From NCBI RefSeq assembly GCF_008180725.1, contig NZ_VTEV01000001.1:527269-591268 (forward strand): a stretch of 64,000 bases of DNA, read 5' to 3'. Shown in pieces: positions 8,568 to 17,796 of this stretch. The stretch is from Sutcliffiella horikoshii (GTDB taxonomy: Bacteria > Bacillota > Bacilli > Bacillales > Bacillaceae_I). Made by a program: the position numbers and the translations under genes. The notes under the pieces were generated by a model, which saw nothing but the letters and a program-made list of their open reading frames with translations, was not told the DNA's origin and did not search any database. The first letter of the stretch is position 1; the number at the start of each line of letters is the position of its first letter.

Positions 8568-9212
8568 TTATAAATTACTCACAGCATCCTCTACGCCATC
8601 TTCACCTGCAACTACGTCAAATGCAGCCCCATACGTATTCTTAGCTCCTAGTACTGCTAGCAAAACTTTTGCTACATCTGCTCTAGCGATCGATCCTGGC
8701 TCAATGTTGTCACCGATTTTCACCTTGCCAGTACCTGATTCATTCACTAAGCCACCAGGTCGCACAATGGTATAGTCTAAGCCACTTGCCATTAACACCT
8801 TATCTGCATAATGCTTGGCTACATAGTAGGGACGTAGCTCGTCATTCCAATTTTTCCGGTTGTCCGCTTGAAACGCACTTACCATGACATAACGAGAAAT
8901 ACCAGCTTTTTCAGCAGCTTCTATCGTTTTAACAGCACCATCTAAATCGATCAACAATGTCATGTCTGCCCCTGTGCTTCCTCCAGATCCCGCTGTGAAC
9001 ACCACTGCATCACTCCCACTAAGGGCCTTCACAAGGTCATCTACCGATCCTTCCAAATCAGCCAATACTGTTTCAATACCGTCTTTTGCGAAATTATCTG
9101 CTTGCTCTTCTTTCCGAACCATTGCTATAGGAGTGTATCCATCTTCCTTTTTTAAAAAATGTACGAGTTGTTTTCCGATCTGTCCGTTTGCTCCAACTAC
9201 AGTTACTTTCAT
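8568..9212 (-). CDS. NAD(P)-binding atypical SDR (NmrA/YhfK-like)
   Basis: A 214-residue Rossmann protein. GANGQIGKQL near residue 7 is the dinucleotide loop, and the YxxxK pair is seen as YVAKH. Members of this atypical short-chain dehydrogenase group resemble B. subtilis YhfK and are often annotated as sugar epimerase-like or redox sensors; no substrate is known. The ATG at 9212 is preferred because GGGAGAG lies 9 nt upstream; the GTG at 9221 overlaps that site. Confidence 0.85.
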   Translation of the reverse strand: MKVTVVGANGQIGKQLVHFLKKEDGYTPIAMVRKEEQADNFAKDGIETVLADLEGSVDDLVKALSGSDAVVFTAGSGGSTGADMTLLIDLDGAVKTIEAAEKAGISRYVMVSAFQADNRKNWNDELRPYYVAKHYADKVLMASGLDYTIVRPGGLVNESGTGKVKIGDNIEPGSIARADVAKVLLAVLGAKNTYGAAFDVVAGEDGVEDAVSNL

Positions 9213-9609
9213 TGATAACACTCTCCCTTAACTTTTGTGTGCATTATTTCAAATGCATAAATGGATAGCAAATTTATTGCTCACCGATACTATTCCCTAA
9301 AACAAAAGAAAAGCAACATGCTATAGCACATGCTGCAGTTTGGTAGCTATTATTTTTGATAGAACCATATCAATCATTTTTCGGAGTAAATTTTTTGAAT
9401 TAGCCTGAATGAAGAACATTTGATATAAAAGGTAGAAGTACGGCTGGGAAATGTAGAAGCTAGTCCGGGAAATGTAGAACCTCAAAAATTACAGGGAGAA
9501 GATAGAGATTAAAGTGTAGAAGCATACCTGATGCTGCCACCAAAAAAAGACCAACCTAACTACCCAAGGCCACTTCTAGTAAAACCAAACCTCACACTCT
9601 CTAAAAATT
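9213..9609. other. Intergenic stretch with short repeats and a hairpin
   Basis: No gene is supported here. An imperfect hairpin at 9313-9336 (GCAACATG against CATGCTGC) has a T-rich flank on the minus strand and could be a second terminator. Two copies of GGGAAATGTAGAA lie at about 9448 and 9467. The remainder shows nothing I recognise. Confidence 0.5.
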
Positions 9610-9634
9610 AAAAAAGGCAGAATAACTTCCGCCC
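9610..9634 (-). terminator. Terminator of the SpoIIP operon
   Basis: The stem GGCGGAA/TTCTGCC (one G-T pair, 4-nt loop) is followed by TTTTTT on the minus strand, directly after the stop of the small membrane-protein gene at 9637. Confidence 0.75.
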
Positions 9635-9636
9635 CT

Positions 9637-9798
9637 TTATTTTGCCATATAAAAATCCTCAAACAATGAAATAGAAATAACGATAACACCGGCCATAAAA
9701 GATGCCAATGTAGCTATCCAGTGAAAATAATTAAACGAAATGATTATAGCCACAAACATAACTACTAGCCAAAAAAATGCATATTTGATTCCTCTCAC
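9637..9798 (-). CDS. Small membrane protein downstream of spoIIP
   Basis: About 53 residues with two hydrophobic segments (AFFWLVVMFVAIIISF and LASFMAGVIVISISL) and a charged C-terminal tail. The family is not recognised. The frame is open back to a TTG at 9861, but that would overlap spoIIP by 56 nt. The GTG at 9798, 7 nt beyond the spoIIP stop, is the more economical start, although its ribosome site (GGAGAG, 13 nt away) is not ideal. Its position suggests co-transcription with spoIIP. Confidence 0.5.
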   Translation of the reverse strand: MRGIKYAFFWLVVMFVAIIISFNYFHWIATLASFMAGVIVISISLFEDFYMAK

Positions 9799-9805
9799 TC
9801 CTTTA

Positions 9806-10957
9806 TCAAAACTCTCCTGCTTCTCGCTCCTCCCAAACGATTTCACTGTAGATATCTGCAAACGCCTTTATGGAGTTTCGCGCCTCTTCCAGGTTATTGT
9901 CCACCCCGCCAACTTCTAAAAGAATGGCACGGTTGGAAAGATCCTGATTATATAAACCGTTTCCTGTAGATTTACCTTTAGGGATGACTCCCCTGCTCAA
10001 ACCCGGATACTTTTTCTCAATAGCATGATGGATTCGTTCTGCAAATTCTAGATTTTTTTCATATCCTTTATGAGCTGTCCCCACCACAAACAAAAGTCTA
10101 GCATAGCTTTTTCCTTCTATCACTTCGGTTGTCTTTTCTTTTCGTAAAGCGTCACGGTGAATATCAATTAAATATTCCACATCACTATTAAATGTCATTG
10201 CAGCTTTCACTGTTTCTCTAGAATATTGATAGGAGTGATTGTAATTCCATCCTCTTGCAGCAAGGTCCTTTGGAACATTTCTCGTATCATGATTCGCTTT
10301 TATTCCTTTATCAGCAAGTTCGTTTTTGAGCATTTTTCCAACTGCTATAACATTGGCTTCAGGATTATTACTCGTTGCATCATCCGGTTCGCTTACTCCC
10401 CTTAATAGCGGGAGGTAAGATTCCCAACTATGAGACTGATAGATATGCACAACGGTTTCATCCATAGATTTTTCCGGTGCAGGGGGGGATGGCTCATCCT
10501 CTTTTTCGTCAACAAGAAGCATTTCCTCCGCAATTTCTCTTTCCTTTAACAGAACTTCCATCGGGGCAACTGATTCAAACGGGATATCTGTATAATCAGT
10601 CCCTTTCCCTGCCACATAGAACTGGGTGTCATACGCATAAAAACCAGGAATCTCATTTCCTAGAAAACTTCTGATATCATAAGGTTTTAAGTTAGTTGCT
10701 AATTCAAAAGTTAATTCCAAAATAGGGAGCTTGGGAACCTCGACATCCTTACCAGTCAAATAATGATTTTGTGATTGAATGACATTTAAGTAAAGTTCAA
10801 TAGACTGTACCTTTCTCAATATATTCCCAATATACTCAGAGGAGAGTTTAGTAGATAAGACGCTTGTAATGGTGGAAATAACAATGAATAAGATCACCAT
10901 GAATAGGACGGTGTTATTTATAAAAAGAAAAAATCCCTTTCGCTTAGTAGTTTCTAT
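9806..10957 (-). CDS. spoIIP: Stage II sporulation protein P family amidase (possible ATA start)
   Basis: SpoIIP hydrolyses peptidoglycan during engulfment of the forespore and works with SpoIID and SpoIIM. The protein has one membrane helix (about residues 12-32 from the proposed start), a linker, and an amidase domain with IYQSHSWESYLP and DIHRDA, where the catalytic His and Glu are expected. The frame is open from an ATG at 11047 that forms ATGA with the upstream gene. However, the consensus site GGAGG (10966-10970) lies 8 nt before an ATA at 10957, and starting there gives the short N-terminus usual for SpoIIP. No ATG, GTG or TTG is available nearby. Confidence 0.85.
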   Translation of the reverse strand: METTKRKGFFLFINNTVLFMVILFIVISTITSVLSTKLSSEYIGNILRKVQSIELYLNVIQSQNHYLTGKDVEVPKLPILELTFELATNLKPYDIRSFLGNEIPGFYAYDTQFYVAGKGTDYTDIPFESVAPMEVLLKEREIAEEMLLVDEKEDEPSPPAPEKSMDETVVHIYQSHSWESYLPLLRGVSEPDDATSNNPEANVIAVGKMLKNELADKGIKANHDTRNVPKDLAARGWNYNHSYQYSRETVKAAMTFNSDVEYLIDIHRDALRKEKTTEVIEGKSYARLLFVVGTAHKGYEKNLEFAERIHHAIEKKYPGLSRGVIPKGKSTGNGLYNQDLSNRAILLEVGGVDNNLEEARNSIKAFADIYSEIVWEEREAGEF

Positions 10958-11043
10958 CTTCCCCCCCTCCTTTCTATCTAATTTGTATGCCTGTTTGATA
11001 GAAATTAGAAGGGCAAAATAAAAAGATGACTCTATTTCTAGAA

Positions 11044-11247
11044 TCATCCCCTACTTTTACAACCATCGCAGAAATTAGAAGCACTATTAAAGTATTCCCT
11101 TCCACATGACACACACATGGAGGGGCGTACAAATTTGCTACCATAGATTTCATGATGTTTTCTTAATGATAGATTTAGAAAATAGAAGAATATAGCGACA
11201 AGTACGGTAAAACTAATAAAAAAAACCCAGATCACATCGTTCCACAA
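11044..11247 (-). CDS. Small membrane protein with C-terminal zinc ribbon
   Basis: A 67-residue protein with one N-terminal membrane helix and two CxxC pairs near the C-terminus (CVSCGRE and CDGCKSR), which probably bind one zinc ion. Function unknown. Its stop overlaps the ATG at 11047 as ATGA, so it heads the spoIIP transcript. The start is a TTG at 11247 with AAAGGT about 9 nt upstream. An extended -10 (TGGTATAAT) lies just upstream, near 11276-11284. Confidence 0.65.
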   Translation of the reverse strand: MWNDVIWVFFISFTVLVAIFFYFLNLSLRKHHEIYGSKFVRPSMCVSCGREYFNSASNFCDGCKSRG

Positions 11248-11402
11248 CCTTCTTGTACCTTTTTTCCTATATTATACCATATCTGATTTTTAGAGTGAGA
11301 ATATTCAAAGTAATTTTCTCTTATGTTCCATTACACCTCAAGAGGTGCTTTTACCTCCTTGCTTCTGGTAAAATACAGGAATCAACTACTGGAGGGACAA
11401 AG

Positions 11403-12545
11403 ATGCTCTATTTAGCAATATTCACCCTTCTATTCTGGTTTGCTGTATGGCTGGATGCAAAGATAGGTATGAAGAAGATTGCAAAACTAAAATTTGTAAA
11501 AGAAGATGAAAGTTTGCATAGCAACGGTCCACTTCTGTCCATCATTGTCGCTGCCAAAGATGAAGAAAAATATATAGAAGCTAGCCTGCTATCTCAATTT
11601 CAGCAAACTTATCACAATATAGAATGGCTTGTAGTTAATGACCGTTCTACTGACCGGACCGGCACCATTTTAGAACAATTGGCGGAAAAAGAACCGAGAA
11701 TGAAATGTATTCATATAAAAAAACTTAAAGATGGTTGGCTCGGAAAAAATCACGCACTGTATGAAGGCTACCTTCAAAGCAAAGGCCAGTATATCCTTTT
11801 TACCGACGCAGACATCCAATTCAAAAGAGATACCATCTCAAAAGCAATAACATACTTTCAAGACATGAAACTCGACCATTTAACCCTTGCTCCCAATTTA
11901 AAAGGAAGCAGTTTCTGGACCAACGCATTCGTCTCCTTCTTCCTTTTTGGCTTTGGTTACTTTAAACGGCCCTGGAAATCCAATGATCCTAAAAGTAAGT
12001 CTGCAATCGGCATTGGAGCTTTCAACCTTTTATCTAAAGATGCTTATGAAGAAATCGGGACGCATAAAAATATAAAAATGAGACCTGATGATGACCTGAT
12101 GCTTGGCAGGCAGATCAAAGAGTCCGGGAAAAAACAACATTTAGCCCTGGCGCTGGAACACCTGCAAGTAGAATGGTACCCTGACCTGCGTTCGGCACTT
12201 ATCGGATTGGAGAAGAACACCTTTGCAGGGCTCTTTTACAGCTACTTTATGGTGTTGTTTGCCCTTAGCGGTTTATTTTTATCACAACTCTTCCCTTTTA
12301 TCGCCTTGTTAATGACGACAGGGACCACTCAACTGATTTACGCTTTCAGTATTATCATGTTAGTTCTAGCTTACAACGAAACAGCAAACAAAATGGCAAA
12401 AGGAGCAAATATATATATAACAGTCTTCCCTATCACTGTCTTGCTTTTTATGTACAGTATCGCGAGAGCAACCATCCTCACTCTCCACAGAGGCGGCATC
12501 ATTTGGAGAGGAACCTTCTATTCCATCAAACAACTTAAAAAGTGA
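11403..12545 (+). CDS. Family 2 glycosyltransferase, membrane-bound
   Basis: A 380-residue GT2 enzyme. It has an N-terminal membrane helix, a GT-A domain with SIIVAAKDEEKYI, VNDRSTDRT and the metal-binding FTDADI (DxD), then RPDDDLMLGRQI and QVEWY, and three or four C-terminal membrane helices. The layout resembles B. subtilis YdaM-like and carotenoid or hopanoid-associated transferases; the acceptor is unknown. The ATG at 11403 has GGAGGG 6 nt upstream. A 14-bp dyad (CACCTC AA GAGGTG, 11334-11347) lies in the promoter region and could be an operator. Confidence 0.85.
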   Translation: MLYLAIFTLLFWFAVWLDAKIGMKKIAKLKFVKEDESLHSNGPLLSIIVAAKDEEKYIEASLLSQFQQTYHNIEWLVVNDRSTDRTGTILEQLAEKEPRMKCIHIKKLKDGWLGKNHALYEGYLQSKGQYILFTDADIQFKRDTISKAITYFQDMKLDHLTLAPNLKGSSFWTNAFVSFFLFGFGYFKRPWKSNDPKSKSAIGIGAFNLLSKDAYEEIGTHKNIKMRPDDDLMLGRQIKESGKKQHLALALEHLQVEWYPDLRSALIGLEKNTFAGLFYSYFMVLFALSGLFLSQLFPFIALLMTTGTTQLIYAFSIIMLVLAYNETANKMAKGANIYITVFPITVLLFMYSIARATILTLHRGGIIWRGTFYSIKQLKK

Positions 12546-12564
12546 CGGGCCTCCCGTCACTTTA
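12537..12564. terminator. Bidirectional terminator between convergent genes
   Basis: The arms AAAGTGACGGG and CCCGTCACTTT form a perfect hairpin containing the stop codon of the glycosyltransferase. It serves the plus-strand gene and the convergent membrane-protein gene ending at 12562. Confidence 0.88.
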
Positions 12565-12954
12565 GTAATGCCGCACTAATAAAATCAATTTCAACAACGG
12601 ATATACTACAATCGCCATCGACAACTGCACATACAACACCATCTCCACCGAAATCCGCTCCATAATCAAAAGCAACACCGAACATACCACACTTGTAGCC
12701 ATGAGAATATAAGCAACATGTCCACTTTTTTGATTAATTTCTGCTCGCTTCCTCTTCGTCGGACGATAATGCCGTCTCATCACAGCACGGATAATTTCGG
12801 ATAACCCAAGCAGAATGAACACCACCGGGATGTATTTCAGTTTCCCTGAATTATGTGCTTCCACAAGCAAAAATACTCCAAACAGCATTATAAGTATTGG
12901 CAAGCCAAAGGCTATGATAGGTTGATCAAATAAGGAATGCTCTTCTTTTTCCAA
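12562..12954 (-). CDS. Four-helix membrane protein of unknown function
   Basis: About 130 residues with four hydrophobic segments and a basic loop in the middle (RRHYRPTKRKRAE). No family is recognised. The frame is open to a GTG at 12978, but the site GGGAGGG lies about 7 nt before the TTG at 12954, so that start is chosen. It converges on the glycosyltransferase gene and shares its terminator. Confidence 0.65.
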   Translation of the reverse strand: MEKEEHSLFDQPIIAFGLPILIMLFGVFLLVEAHNSGKLKYIPVVFILLGLSEIIRAVMRRHYRPTKRKRAEINQKSGHVAYILMATSVVCSVLLLIMERISVEMVLYVQLSMAIVVYPLLKLILLVRHY

Positions 12955-13086
12955 AACCGTCCCTCCCACCAAAAACACTAGTATGTACAGTTCCGCAATT
13001 AAACTATAAGCAAAGATACATATGTAAAAACAAAAGAAGAATCGTTACATTATATGCAACGATTACTAGGAAAAATGATAGATTCT

Positions 13087-13650
13087 TTATTTTACTTCTA
13101 TTTCTTTTATGATTCTGGCTGGATTTCCTCCGATTACTACATTTGGAGGCACATCTTTCGTCACAACAGCTCCCGACGCGACAACCACATTATCCCCGAT
13201 TGTGACTCCTGGATTTATGACGGCACTGCCACCGATCCAAACGTTGTTGCCTATTTTGACTGGAATTCCGTATTCTGGTCCTTTGTTTCTTTCAACCGGA
13301 TCGATGGGATGCGTTGCGGTATAAATATGAACACCTGGCGCAAGCATACAATTATCACCAAACTCCACTTTGCACACATCAAGTATGCAGCAATCAAAGT
13401 TTGCGAAGAAGTTTTCCCCTACATGGATATTGTATCCATAGTCACAACGGAAGTTTGGTTCGAGAAAGACATTTTCTCCCGTGGATCCAAAAAGCTCCTT
13501 AAGCAGTTCTACTCTTTGGTCTCCTTGCGTTTCTGTAGTTTCATTGATTAGTCGACTTAGTCTTCTTGCATTGGCTCTTTTCTTCATTAACTCTGTATCC
13601 CATGGTTTGTACAACTCGCCAGCAAGCATTTTTTCTTTCTCAGAAATCAT
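13087..13650 (-). CDS. maa: Maltose/galactoside O-acetyltransferase family
   Basis: A 187-residue acetyl-CoA-dependent sugar O-acetyltransferase of the left-handed beta-helix (hexapeptide) type. The N-terminal cap [14 protein letters not shown] is characteristic of Maa/LacA. The hexapeptide part contains the catalytic His in TATHPIDP (about 115) and [19 protein letters not shown]. The length equals the family norm. It acetylates glucose, maltose or galactosides in the cytoplasm. Confidence 0.92.
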   Translation of the reverse strand: MISEKEKMLAGELYKPWDTELMKKRANARRLSRLINETTETQGDQRVELLKELFGSTGENVFLEPNFRCDYGYNIHVGENFFANFDCCILDVCKVEFGDNCMLAPGVHIYTATHPIDPVERNKGPEYGIPVKIGNNVWIGGSAVINPGVTIGDNVVVASGAVVTKDVPPNVVIGGNPARIIKEIEVK

Positions 13651-13687
13651 TTTTATTTTCTCCTTCCATTGTTGAAACTTTCTCTCA

Positions 13688-14620
13688 TTATAAGGGTCTT
13701 GTTAATATTTGAAACACTTCTTGCAAAAAATGCTCATAGTCGAAGCCTAAAGCGATGTGATGTTTACTCTCATTTTCCACGTTCATATGACGAAAGTCAG
13801 CAAATGATTTCCCACGTGTTTTTCCTTCTACAACGACATGCACTTTTTTAGCCAAGTACTGCATCCTCTCTGGATGGGCAGCTGAATAAACGGTTAACAA
13901 ATCATGAAACGGCGCGCCTTCTATTCCCGGTAACAGTTTTGAATAGGCTTTCGCATAATAATTAATAATCGGAACGTACATTTCTTTAAATATATTTTTA
14001 GTATAGTACTCAAGCGCCTCCGCATGATCATTCGTAATAATTGCCTTTTGCGTGACATTTAGAGGGGTTAGAAACACTTTTTTACCGTGAGCTAACAATA
14101 GATTTGCTGAGGTCGGGTCTCCAAAGAAATTTGCTTCGGCTACAGGGGTAACATTTCCAGGGACCATGAAAGCACCGCCCATTATATGAAGCTCTTTTAC
14201 CTCTCTCATTACTTCCCTGTTTAATAAGAAACATGCAGCCAAAGTGGTCGATCTACCTAGGTCGGCAATGACTAAGTCTTTATTACGCTTAATAATTTCA
14301 AATACCTCACCAAGGTTACGAATTCTAAACTGGTATGACGCTTTTTTCACTTTTATAGGACCAATACCGTCCTCTCCATGAATTTCAGGATAGTAGTTGG
14401 CAAGTTCTCCGGAAACCGGCATTTCTGCACCATTGAATATTGGGATGTCCATCCTGCCAGCCAATTGCAAAATATGAGCTGTATTATAAGCAGCAGTGAT
14501 CTTATCCACATTTCCGTAGCTGCATACAAGTCCAAGTACTTCTATTTTTGGATGAAGTAGTGCATAGATTAAAGCCATCGCATCATCAATTCCAGGATCA
14601 CAGAAAATAAGCAGCTTCAT
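13688..14620 (-). CDS. Nucleoside hydrolase family protein with altered first Asp
   Basis: A 310-residue inosine-uridine nucleoside hydrolase-like protein. Family members split the N-glycosidic bond of ribonucleosides using a calcium ion held by four aspartates. Here the N-terminal motif reads FCDPGIDDA near residue 6, so the first Asp of the usual DxDPGxDD is Phe, while the later Asps and the C-terminal HD ([10 protein letters not shown], near 235) remain. Activity or specificity may therefore differ. It reads in the same direction as maa, 37 nt upstream of it. Confidence 0.82.
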   Translation of the reverse strand: MKLLIFCDPGIDDAMALIYALLHPKIEVLGLVCSYGNVDKITAAYNTAHILQLAGRMDIPIFNGAEMPVSGELANYYPEIHGEDGIGPIKVKKASYQFRIRNLGEVFEIIKRNKDLVIADLGRSTTLAACFLLNREVMREVKELHIMGGAFMVPGNVTPVAEANFFGDPTSANLLLAHGKKVFLTPLNVTQKAIITNDHAEALEYYTKNIFKEMYVPIINYYAKAYSKLLPGIEGAPFHDLLTVYSAAHPERMQYLAKKVHVVVEGKTRGKSFADFRHMNVENESKHHIALGFDYEHFLQEVFQILTRPL

Positions 14621-14728
14621 ACATCATTCCTCCCAATATTCTGTTATTGTAAAATATTAGGCGAGATGTGAAATTATGTGATTCGAAAGATGTATTTCTG
14701 TTACCCCTTTAAACACAAGCCTAAAACC

Positions 14729-15655
14729 CTACATAAAATCAAAATAATACCGGATAACGTGGAAGAAAACCGGAGCCGAGTATGCAAGGCTATCCACCCT
14801 CGTTAAATAGCTTTTCTTCAGCACAGATGCTTTCTCATCATCCCCCACTAACAGATCGCGCTTCAAAACCGATACTGCTAAACTGCCTCCAAAACAAGCA
14901 ACACTAATAATTAGACCCGATAATAAACCGAACAACTCATTTAATGGAGTTAAATAGGAGAACAGATTATAGGAAACTCCTGTCGTGACAAAAGTGGAAA
15001 TGAGAAAGCCCTCCCACGTTATGTTCGGGTTGGAAGATGGAATAACTTTCTTTTTACCGATATAAAGCGAAATCAAATATTGAACCACATCATGCAATTG
15101 TGTCAGCACAACCAAATATAACACAATGTTCGCACCATACTCCGGGGTTGCAACTTGATAAAACGCGAGGTGACTCAGACCGAATACCATGAGCATCAAT
15201 CCCCATTGTGTGGAGGAAACGGAGCGAAGGAAACCAACCGTTCCTTTCCCAAGTATCCTCGGAAGCGGCAAGAAGAGGAATACATAGACTGGAATGAACA
15301 CAATGAACATGCCGTACCATCCGATATAGATCCAATAAAACTGGATAGGAATAGAGAGATACGCCCATAAAAATAATTGCCTGTCGACCTTACGGGTTCG
15401 CAATATCGAGAAATACTCTTTTAATGAAAAAAAACATAAAAACATAAGGGCAAATAAAGATACCATTGGATGAAACAACGTCGCAATGCTAAATACTGCA
15501 AGCATCCCCCACCACGTTTTCACCCGCACTGATAAATCTGAAAAGTCCTTAGACGTTGTATTCCTTTTTACTATGTAAAAGATTGTACTAAATACACTTA
15601 ATCCAAATGCAATAACTAATAACGTTATGACTGCTTCTTTCTCGAAAATAAACAT
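14729..15655 (-). CDS. CdsA/YnbB-like phosphatidate cytidylyltransferase family, degenerate signature
   Basis: A 308-residue polytopic membrane protein with about eight helices. The LHDVVQYLISLYIGKKK and NITWEG stretches, and the C-terminal KRDLL and RVDSLAYSAPVFFH, identify the CDP-diglyceride synthetase family (YnbB branch). The usual SPxKTWEG has Ile for Lys, and the PGHGGxxDR part reads LKKSYLTR, so metal-binding residues appear lost. It may be a diverged paralogue without CDP-DAG synthase activity. It stands alone, divergent from the YycO-like gene. Confidence 0.75.
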   Translation of the reverse strand: MFIFEKEAVITLLVIAFGLSVFSTIFYIVKRNTTSKDFSDLSVRVKTWWGMLAVFSIATLFHPMVSLFALMFLCFFSLKEYFSILRTRKVDRQLFLWAYLSIPIQFYWIYIGWYGMFIVFIPVYVFLFLPLPRILGKGTVGFLRSVSSTQWGLMLMVFGLSHLAFYQVATPEYGANIVLYLVVLTQLHDVVQYLISLYIGKKKVIPSSNPNITWEGFLISTFVTTGVSYNLFSYLTPLNELFGLLSGLIISVACFGGSLAVSVLKRDLLVGDDEKASVLKKSYLTRVDSLAYSAPVFFHVIRYYFDFM

Positions 15656-15759
15656 AATAATCCCCCTATCTACCTATTATTATGAAATTAATGGTTAATT
15701 TTGGTCAAGAGAAATTATATACTATAATAGTAGAAATAATTCTTACAAAGGTGTGGGGA

Positions 15760-16314
15760 ATGTTGGGAGATACATATGTATACATATTACTTACTGATAC
15801 TGGTACCTTATTTACCAAATCCATAAAGAAGTACACGAAGGCCCCATATAATCACGTCTCCCTTTCGTTTGACAGTGATTTAAAGGAGTTATACAGCTTT
15901 GGCAGAAAACGGCCAAGTAACCCTTTTAATGGCGGCTTTGTTCGGGAAGATGTGGAGAATGGAACGTATAGAAAGTATCCCGGCACAACATGTGTTATCT
16001 ATAAAATGGCCGTAAGTCAACGAGAAGTGGAAAAAATGCGGAGAATCATTGGGGTCTTTCAAAAGAAAGAAACAAAGTGGTTTTATAATTTGCTCGGCGT
16101 AATTGGCGTTTCCATAAACGAGCCTGTAGAAATTGATTCCAGTTATTTCTGTTCCCAGTTCGTTTCAGATGTTCTTCATCGCTCTGGTATCAAATTATGG
16201 GATAAACTCCCCTCCCTAGTTACCCCTGATGACTTCAGACAAAGCGACCGGCTAGAATGGATTTACGAAGGAAAACTTTATGACTATCAACCTGTAAAAT
16301 TGCGAATAACGTAA
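15760..16314 (+). CDS. YycO-like papain-fold (NlpC/P60 superfamily) protein
   Basis: A 184-residue protein with the permuted papain-fold layout of the YiiX/YycO group: the His comes first (YNHVSLSFD, near residue 28) and the Cys later (SYFCSQFVSDVL, near 128). Such proteins are thiol hydrolases acting on amide or ester bonds; the substrate is unknown. There is no signal peptide. The ATG at 15760 has AAAGGTG 6-7 nt upstream; the longer frame from 15682 has no ribosome site. Confidence 0.75.
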   Translation: MLGDTYVYILLTDTGTLFTKSIKKYTKAPYNHVSLSFDSDLKELYSFGRKRPSNPFNGGFVREDVENGTYRKYPGTTCVIYKMAVSQREVEKMRRIIGVFQKKETKWFYNLLGVIGVSINEPVEIDSSYFCSQFVSDVLHRSGIKLWDKLPSLVTPDDFRQSDRLEWIYEGKLYDYQPVKLRIT

Positions 16315-16318
16315 ATAA

Positions 16319-16355
16319 GGGAGGAAGCTTTAAACTGGCTCCTCCCGTTCTTTTT
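16319..16355 (+). terminator. Terminator of the YycO-like gene
   Basis: GGGAGGA and TCCTCCC form the stem and TTTTTT follows on the plus strand. It lies between convergent genes and ends at the stop codon of the lipoprotein gene. Confidence 0.8.
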
Positions 16356-17311
16356 TAGTAGCTTCCTTGCTGTTCCATTTGTTCCAGATCTTCTTGTGTA
16401 ATTTCCTGTGCGCTTTCAATGACTTCTTGAGGGACCGTAATTTCCCCAACTTCATCAAAATTCGTTAATGTTGAATCCATCACCTGAATGCTTGACACCT
16501 TTTCCCCGTCAACATCCATTTCCATATCCATGTTCAATAAAACCTTTGTTTGATAGAAGCTTTCTTTATCAATATGAACCAAATAACTTAACTGGTTAAC
16601 TGTCATCATGGAGAGCATCTCTTGCATCACTTCTCCCATGCCGTCTCCCATCATACCGCCAATCATTCCAGCCAATTCATTAAATTGTTCACCAGATCCT
16701 TCAAAGTTCAACACATAGTGATCTTCTTCTTCTGTCATGGTAATCTTATCAGTGTAGTCTTTCAGCATCTCCAACTGTTCAGCCGGATTTCCTTGCATTT
16801 CAGACATTTCGTTTATCTGGGTTGTAAATTCTTCCGGCATTTTATACCATTGTCCAGCCACGGAATCGTATACGAAGAAACCGTCTTCAGAGAAATACGA
16901 TTCATTTTCCATGCCATCCATCATTCCATCGGCATCTTCAATGGACGTCACCTGATACATAGCCATCGGATTTAAAGACATATCAGTTGTCGTGGTGGTA
17001 ACCATTTTTATAGTCTCTTCATTTGCCATGGATATTTCTTGATCTGAGATCATTTCCATTGAATAACTGGATAGTTTAGCCATTGCTTCAGTTGATTTCT
17101 GTAGGACTTCATCTGCAGTCAGCGCTTCTTGTTCTTCTGTTTCTTCTGTGGCATCCACTTCCTCTACCTCATTAGTTGTTTCCTCGTTAGTGGTCTCTTC
17201 CGCTTCTGCATTCCCCTCAACATTCCCACTGGCCCCATTAGAGGAGTTGCCACAGGCTGTTAGTAACATGACAGCCAAGATCCCCACCAACATCATTTTC
17301 AAAGCTTTCAC
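16355..17311 (-). CDS. Lipoprotein, DUF6612/LolA-fold-like
   Basis: A 318-residue exported lipoprotein. The lipobox LLTAC lies at about residues 16-20. A low-complexity acidic linker rich in Glu and Thr (about 30-65) separates it from the folded domain. That domain has an alternating beta pattern and Met-rich loops such as MIGGMMGDGMGEVM, as in the DUF6612 group of Bacillus lipoproteins. Function is not known; a sensing or lipid-binding role is inferred from the fold type only. Confidence 0.75.
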   Translation of the reverse strand: MKALKMMLVGILAVMLLTACGNSSNGASGNVEGNAEAEETTNEETTNEVEEVDATEETEEQEALTADEVLQKSTEAMAKLSSYSMEMISDQEISMANEETIKMVTTTTTDMSLNPMAMYQVTSIEDADGMMDGMENESYFSEDGFFVYDSVAGQWYKMPEEFTTQINEMSEMQGNPAEQLEMLKDYTDKITMTEEEDHYVLNFEGSGEQFNELAGMIGGMMGDGMGEVMQEMLSMMTVNQLSYLVHIDKESFYQTKVLLNMDMEMDVDGEKVSSIQVMDSTLTNFDEVGEITVPQEVIESAQEITQEDLEQMEQQGSY

Positions 17312-17530
17312 ATAATCCTCTCCTGTTCCCTGTTTGTTTTATAGACTATTTTCTTTTACCCCTTTACAGGATAAAAATAACAGTAATAACAAAAAGTTAT
17401 ATTTTTCAAGTAAACTCTTTGTTTTCCTATTGTTGATACGAAATGGGATGATAATTAGTTTCAGAAATGGGGATATTTAGTAGAATATACCTATCATATG
17501 AATGTCTATTTAACATTGCTTCCTTTTCCA

Positions 17531-17588
17531 GACGGGGGGGCGGGCTTATAGAGCGCTTCTATTAGACAGTTCTCCCTCTTCAGATGGA
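17531..17588. repeat. Isolated unit of the TTCGGGC-family 52-bp repeat
   Basis: One copy of the same unit as the array at 17863-18560 (CGGGCTTATAGAGCGCTTCT, then ATTAGACAGTTCTCCCTC). It is separated from that array by the unrelated four-copy array at 17589-17796, so one repeat family appears inserted in, or next to, the other. Confidence 0.8.
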
Positions 17589-17796
17589 GTGTATGACGAC
17601 CAATGAGGGTGAAAAAGCAGAGGAGCCGTCGTCATAGAGAGTGTATGACGACCGGTGAAGGTGAAAAAGCAGAGGAGTGGTCGTCATAGGAGGTGTATGA
17701 CAACCAGTGAGGGTGAAAAAGCAGAGGAGTGGTCGTCATAGGAGGTGTATGACGACCGGTGAAGGTGAAAAAACAGAGGAGCCGTCGTCATAGGCG
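17589..17796. repeat. 52-bp tandem array, TATGACGACC hairpin family, 4 copies
   Basis: Four units start at 17589, 17641, 17693 and 17745, exactly 52 bp apart. Each has the left arm TATGACGACC, a 25-nt centre with GGTGAAAAAGCAGAGGAG, and the right arm GGTCGTCATA, so each unit can form a 9-10 bp hairpin or cruciform. There are no unique spacers and no reading frame. The array at 34736-35060 has the same design on the opposite strand. Confidence 0.92.
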
